Shown here: in pieces, positions 63,879-64,000 of the stretch
Layout: every line of letters starts with the position of its first letter
How positions within the stretch are numbered: the first letter of the stretch is position 1
Source of the DNA: Paenirhizobium selenitireducens ATCC BAA-1503
Lineage (GTDB): Bacteria; Pseudomonadota; Alphaproteobacteria; Rhizobiales; Rhizobiaceae
Direction of reading: 5' to 3'
DNA: 64,000 bases
Assembly (NCBI RefSeq): GCF_000518785.1
Contig: NZ_JAEG01000012.1
Span: 1 to 64,000, forward strand
Made by a program: the position numbers and the translations under genes
Notes under the pieces: model-generated
The model's database searches: none
What the model was told of the DNA's origin: nothing
What the model saw: only the letters and a program-made list of their open reading frames with translations

Positions 63879-64000
63879 TTTCCGGCTTCGCCTCGAACGC
63901 CGCGGCCGCGCCAAAAACCGCCACTTTCCGCTATGTTGCCGATCGCCTGATTTGCTCCGATCCTGTCCCCGATTGAAGACGCTTCAGACGTCCAAACTTG
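63879..64000. other. Window end, no gene seen
   Basis: The last 122 bases hold no supported gene or clear terminator hairpin. Confidence 0.5.

Overview
The window is GC-rich and densely coded, with many ATGA/TGATG translational overlaps. Gene content and order point to an alphaproteobacterium of the Rhizobiales, probably Rhizobiaceae: hup/hyp order as in rhizobia, nor/nir/NnrR genes, a rhizobial-type TTCTCCCC palindromic repeat and IS66/IS630 elements. The species cannot be fixed from the sequence alone.

Layout. (1) 0.1-2.4 kb: a divergent sulfur-type module, an ArsR-rhodanese regulator opposite a DsrE-like protein and an MFS transporter, with a dyad operator between them. (2) 2.4-4.9 kb: an apparently intact IS66 element (tnpA, tnpB, tnpC). 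(3) 4.95-19.7 kb: accessory, maturation and regulatory genes of an uptake [NiFe] hydrogenase in the order hupE-F-G-H-I-J-K-hypA-B-F-C-D-E-X-hoxA-hoxJ. The structural genes hupS and hupL, and hupC and hupD, are absent where they would be expected, just upstream of hupE; the IS66 and the unrelated module lie there instead. A sigma-54 promoter with an upstream perfect dyad lies between hupF and hupG. (4) 19.7-20.6 kb: a dead IS630 copy whose two ends supply the stop codons of both flanking genes. (5) 20.6-37 kb: a denitrification island: nnrU, a hemerythrin-like protein, a 51-residue membrane protein, norEFCBQD, hemN, a DUF2249/membrane protein/MIP18 operon, nnrS, nirK, nirV, nnrR and pseudoazurin. 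Seven TTG-N8-CAA boxes of the Crp/Fnr (NnrR/FixK) type tie these units together. (6) 37-39.4 kb: a DUF922 protein and a ThDP enzyme. (7) 39.8-63.9 kb: a methylotrophy island: a LuxR-type response regulator, a FIST protein and a hybrid kinase; quinoprotein-relay proteins; glutathione-dependent formaldehyde oxidation; lanthanide-type methanol dehydrogenase xoxF with xoxG and xoxJ; and a set of PQQ-catabolism-associated periplasmic proteins and ABC transporters resembling the lut lanthanide-uptake cluster.

How it works together. The genes describe a facultative lithotroph/methylotroph. Electrons could come from H2 (if the structural genes exist elsewhere) or from methanol via XoxF and cytochrome XoxG. 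Formaldehyde would pass through the glutathione pathway (FlhA-type dehydrogenase, then S-formylglutathione hydrolase). Nitrite and NO can serve as acceptors through NirK (fed by pseudoazurin) and NorCB. NnrR would switch on the denitrification genes; HoxJ/HoxA would control the hydrogenase genes; the FIST/hybrid kinase/LuxR set probably controls methanol oxidation. No N2O reductase, nitrate reductase, PQQ-biosynthesis or TonB-receptor gene is seen in the window.

The least explained parts are the xoxF-linked five-gene transporter operon (60.0-63.9 kb), in which an SsuABC-like importer is fused by translational coupling to the PQQ-associated ABC pair, the small acidic secreted protein beside it, and the DUF2249/12-TM/MIP18 operon in the denitrification island.
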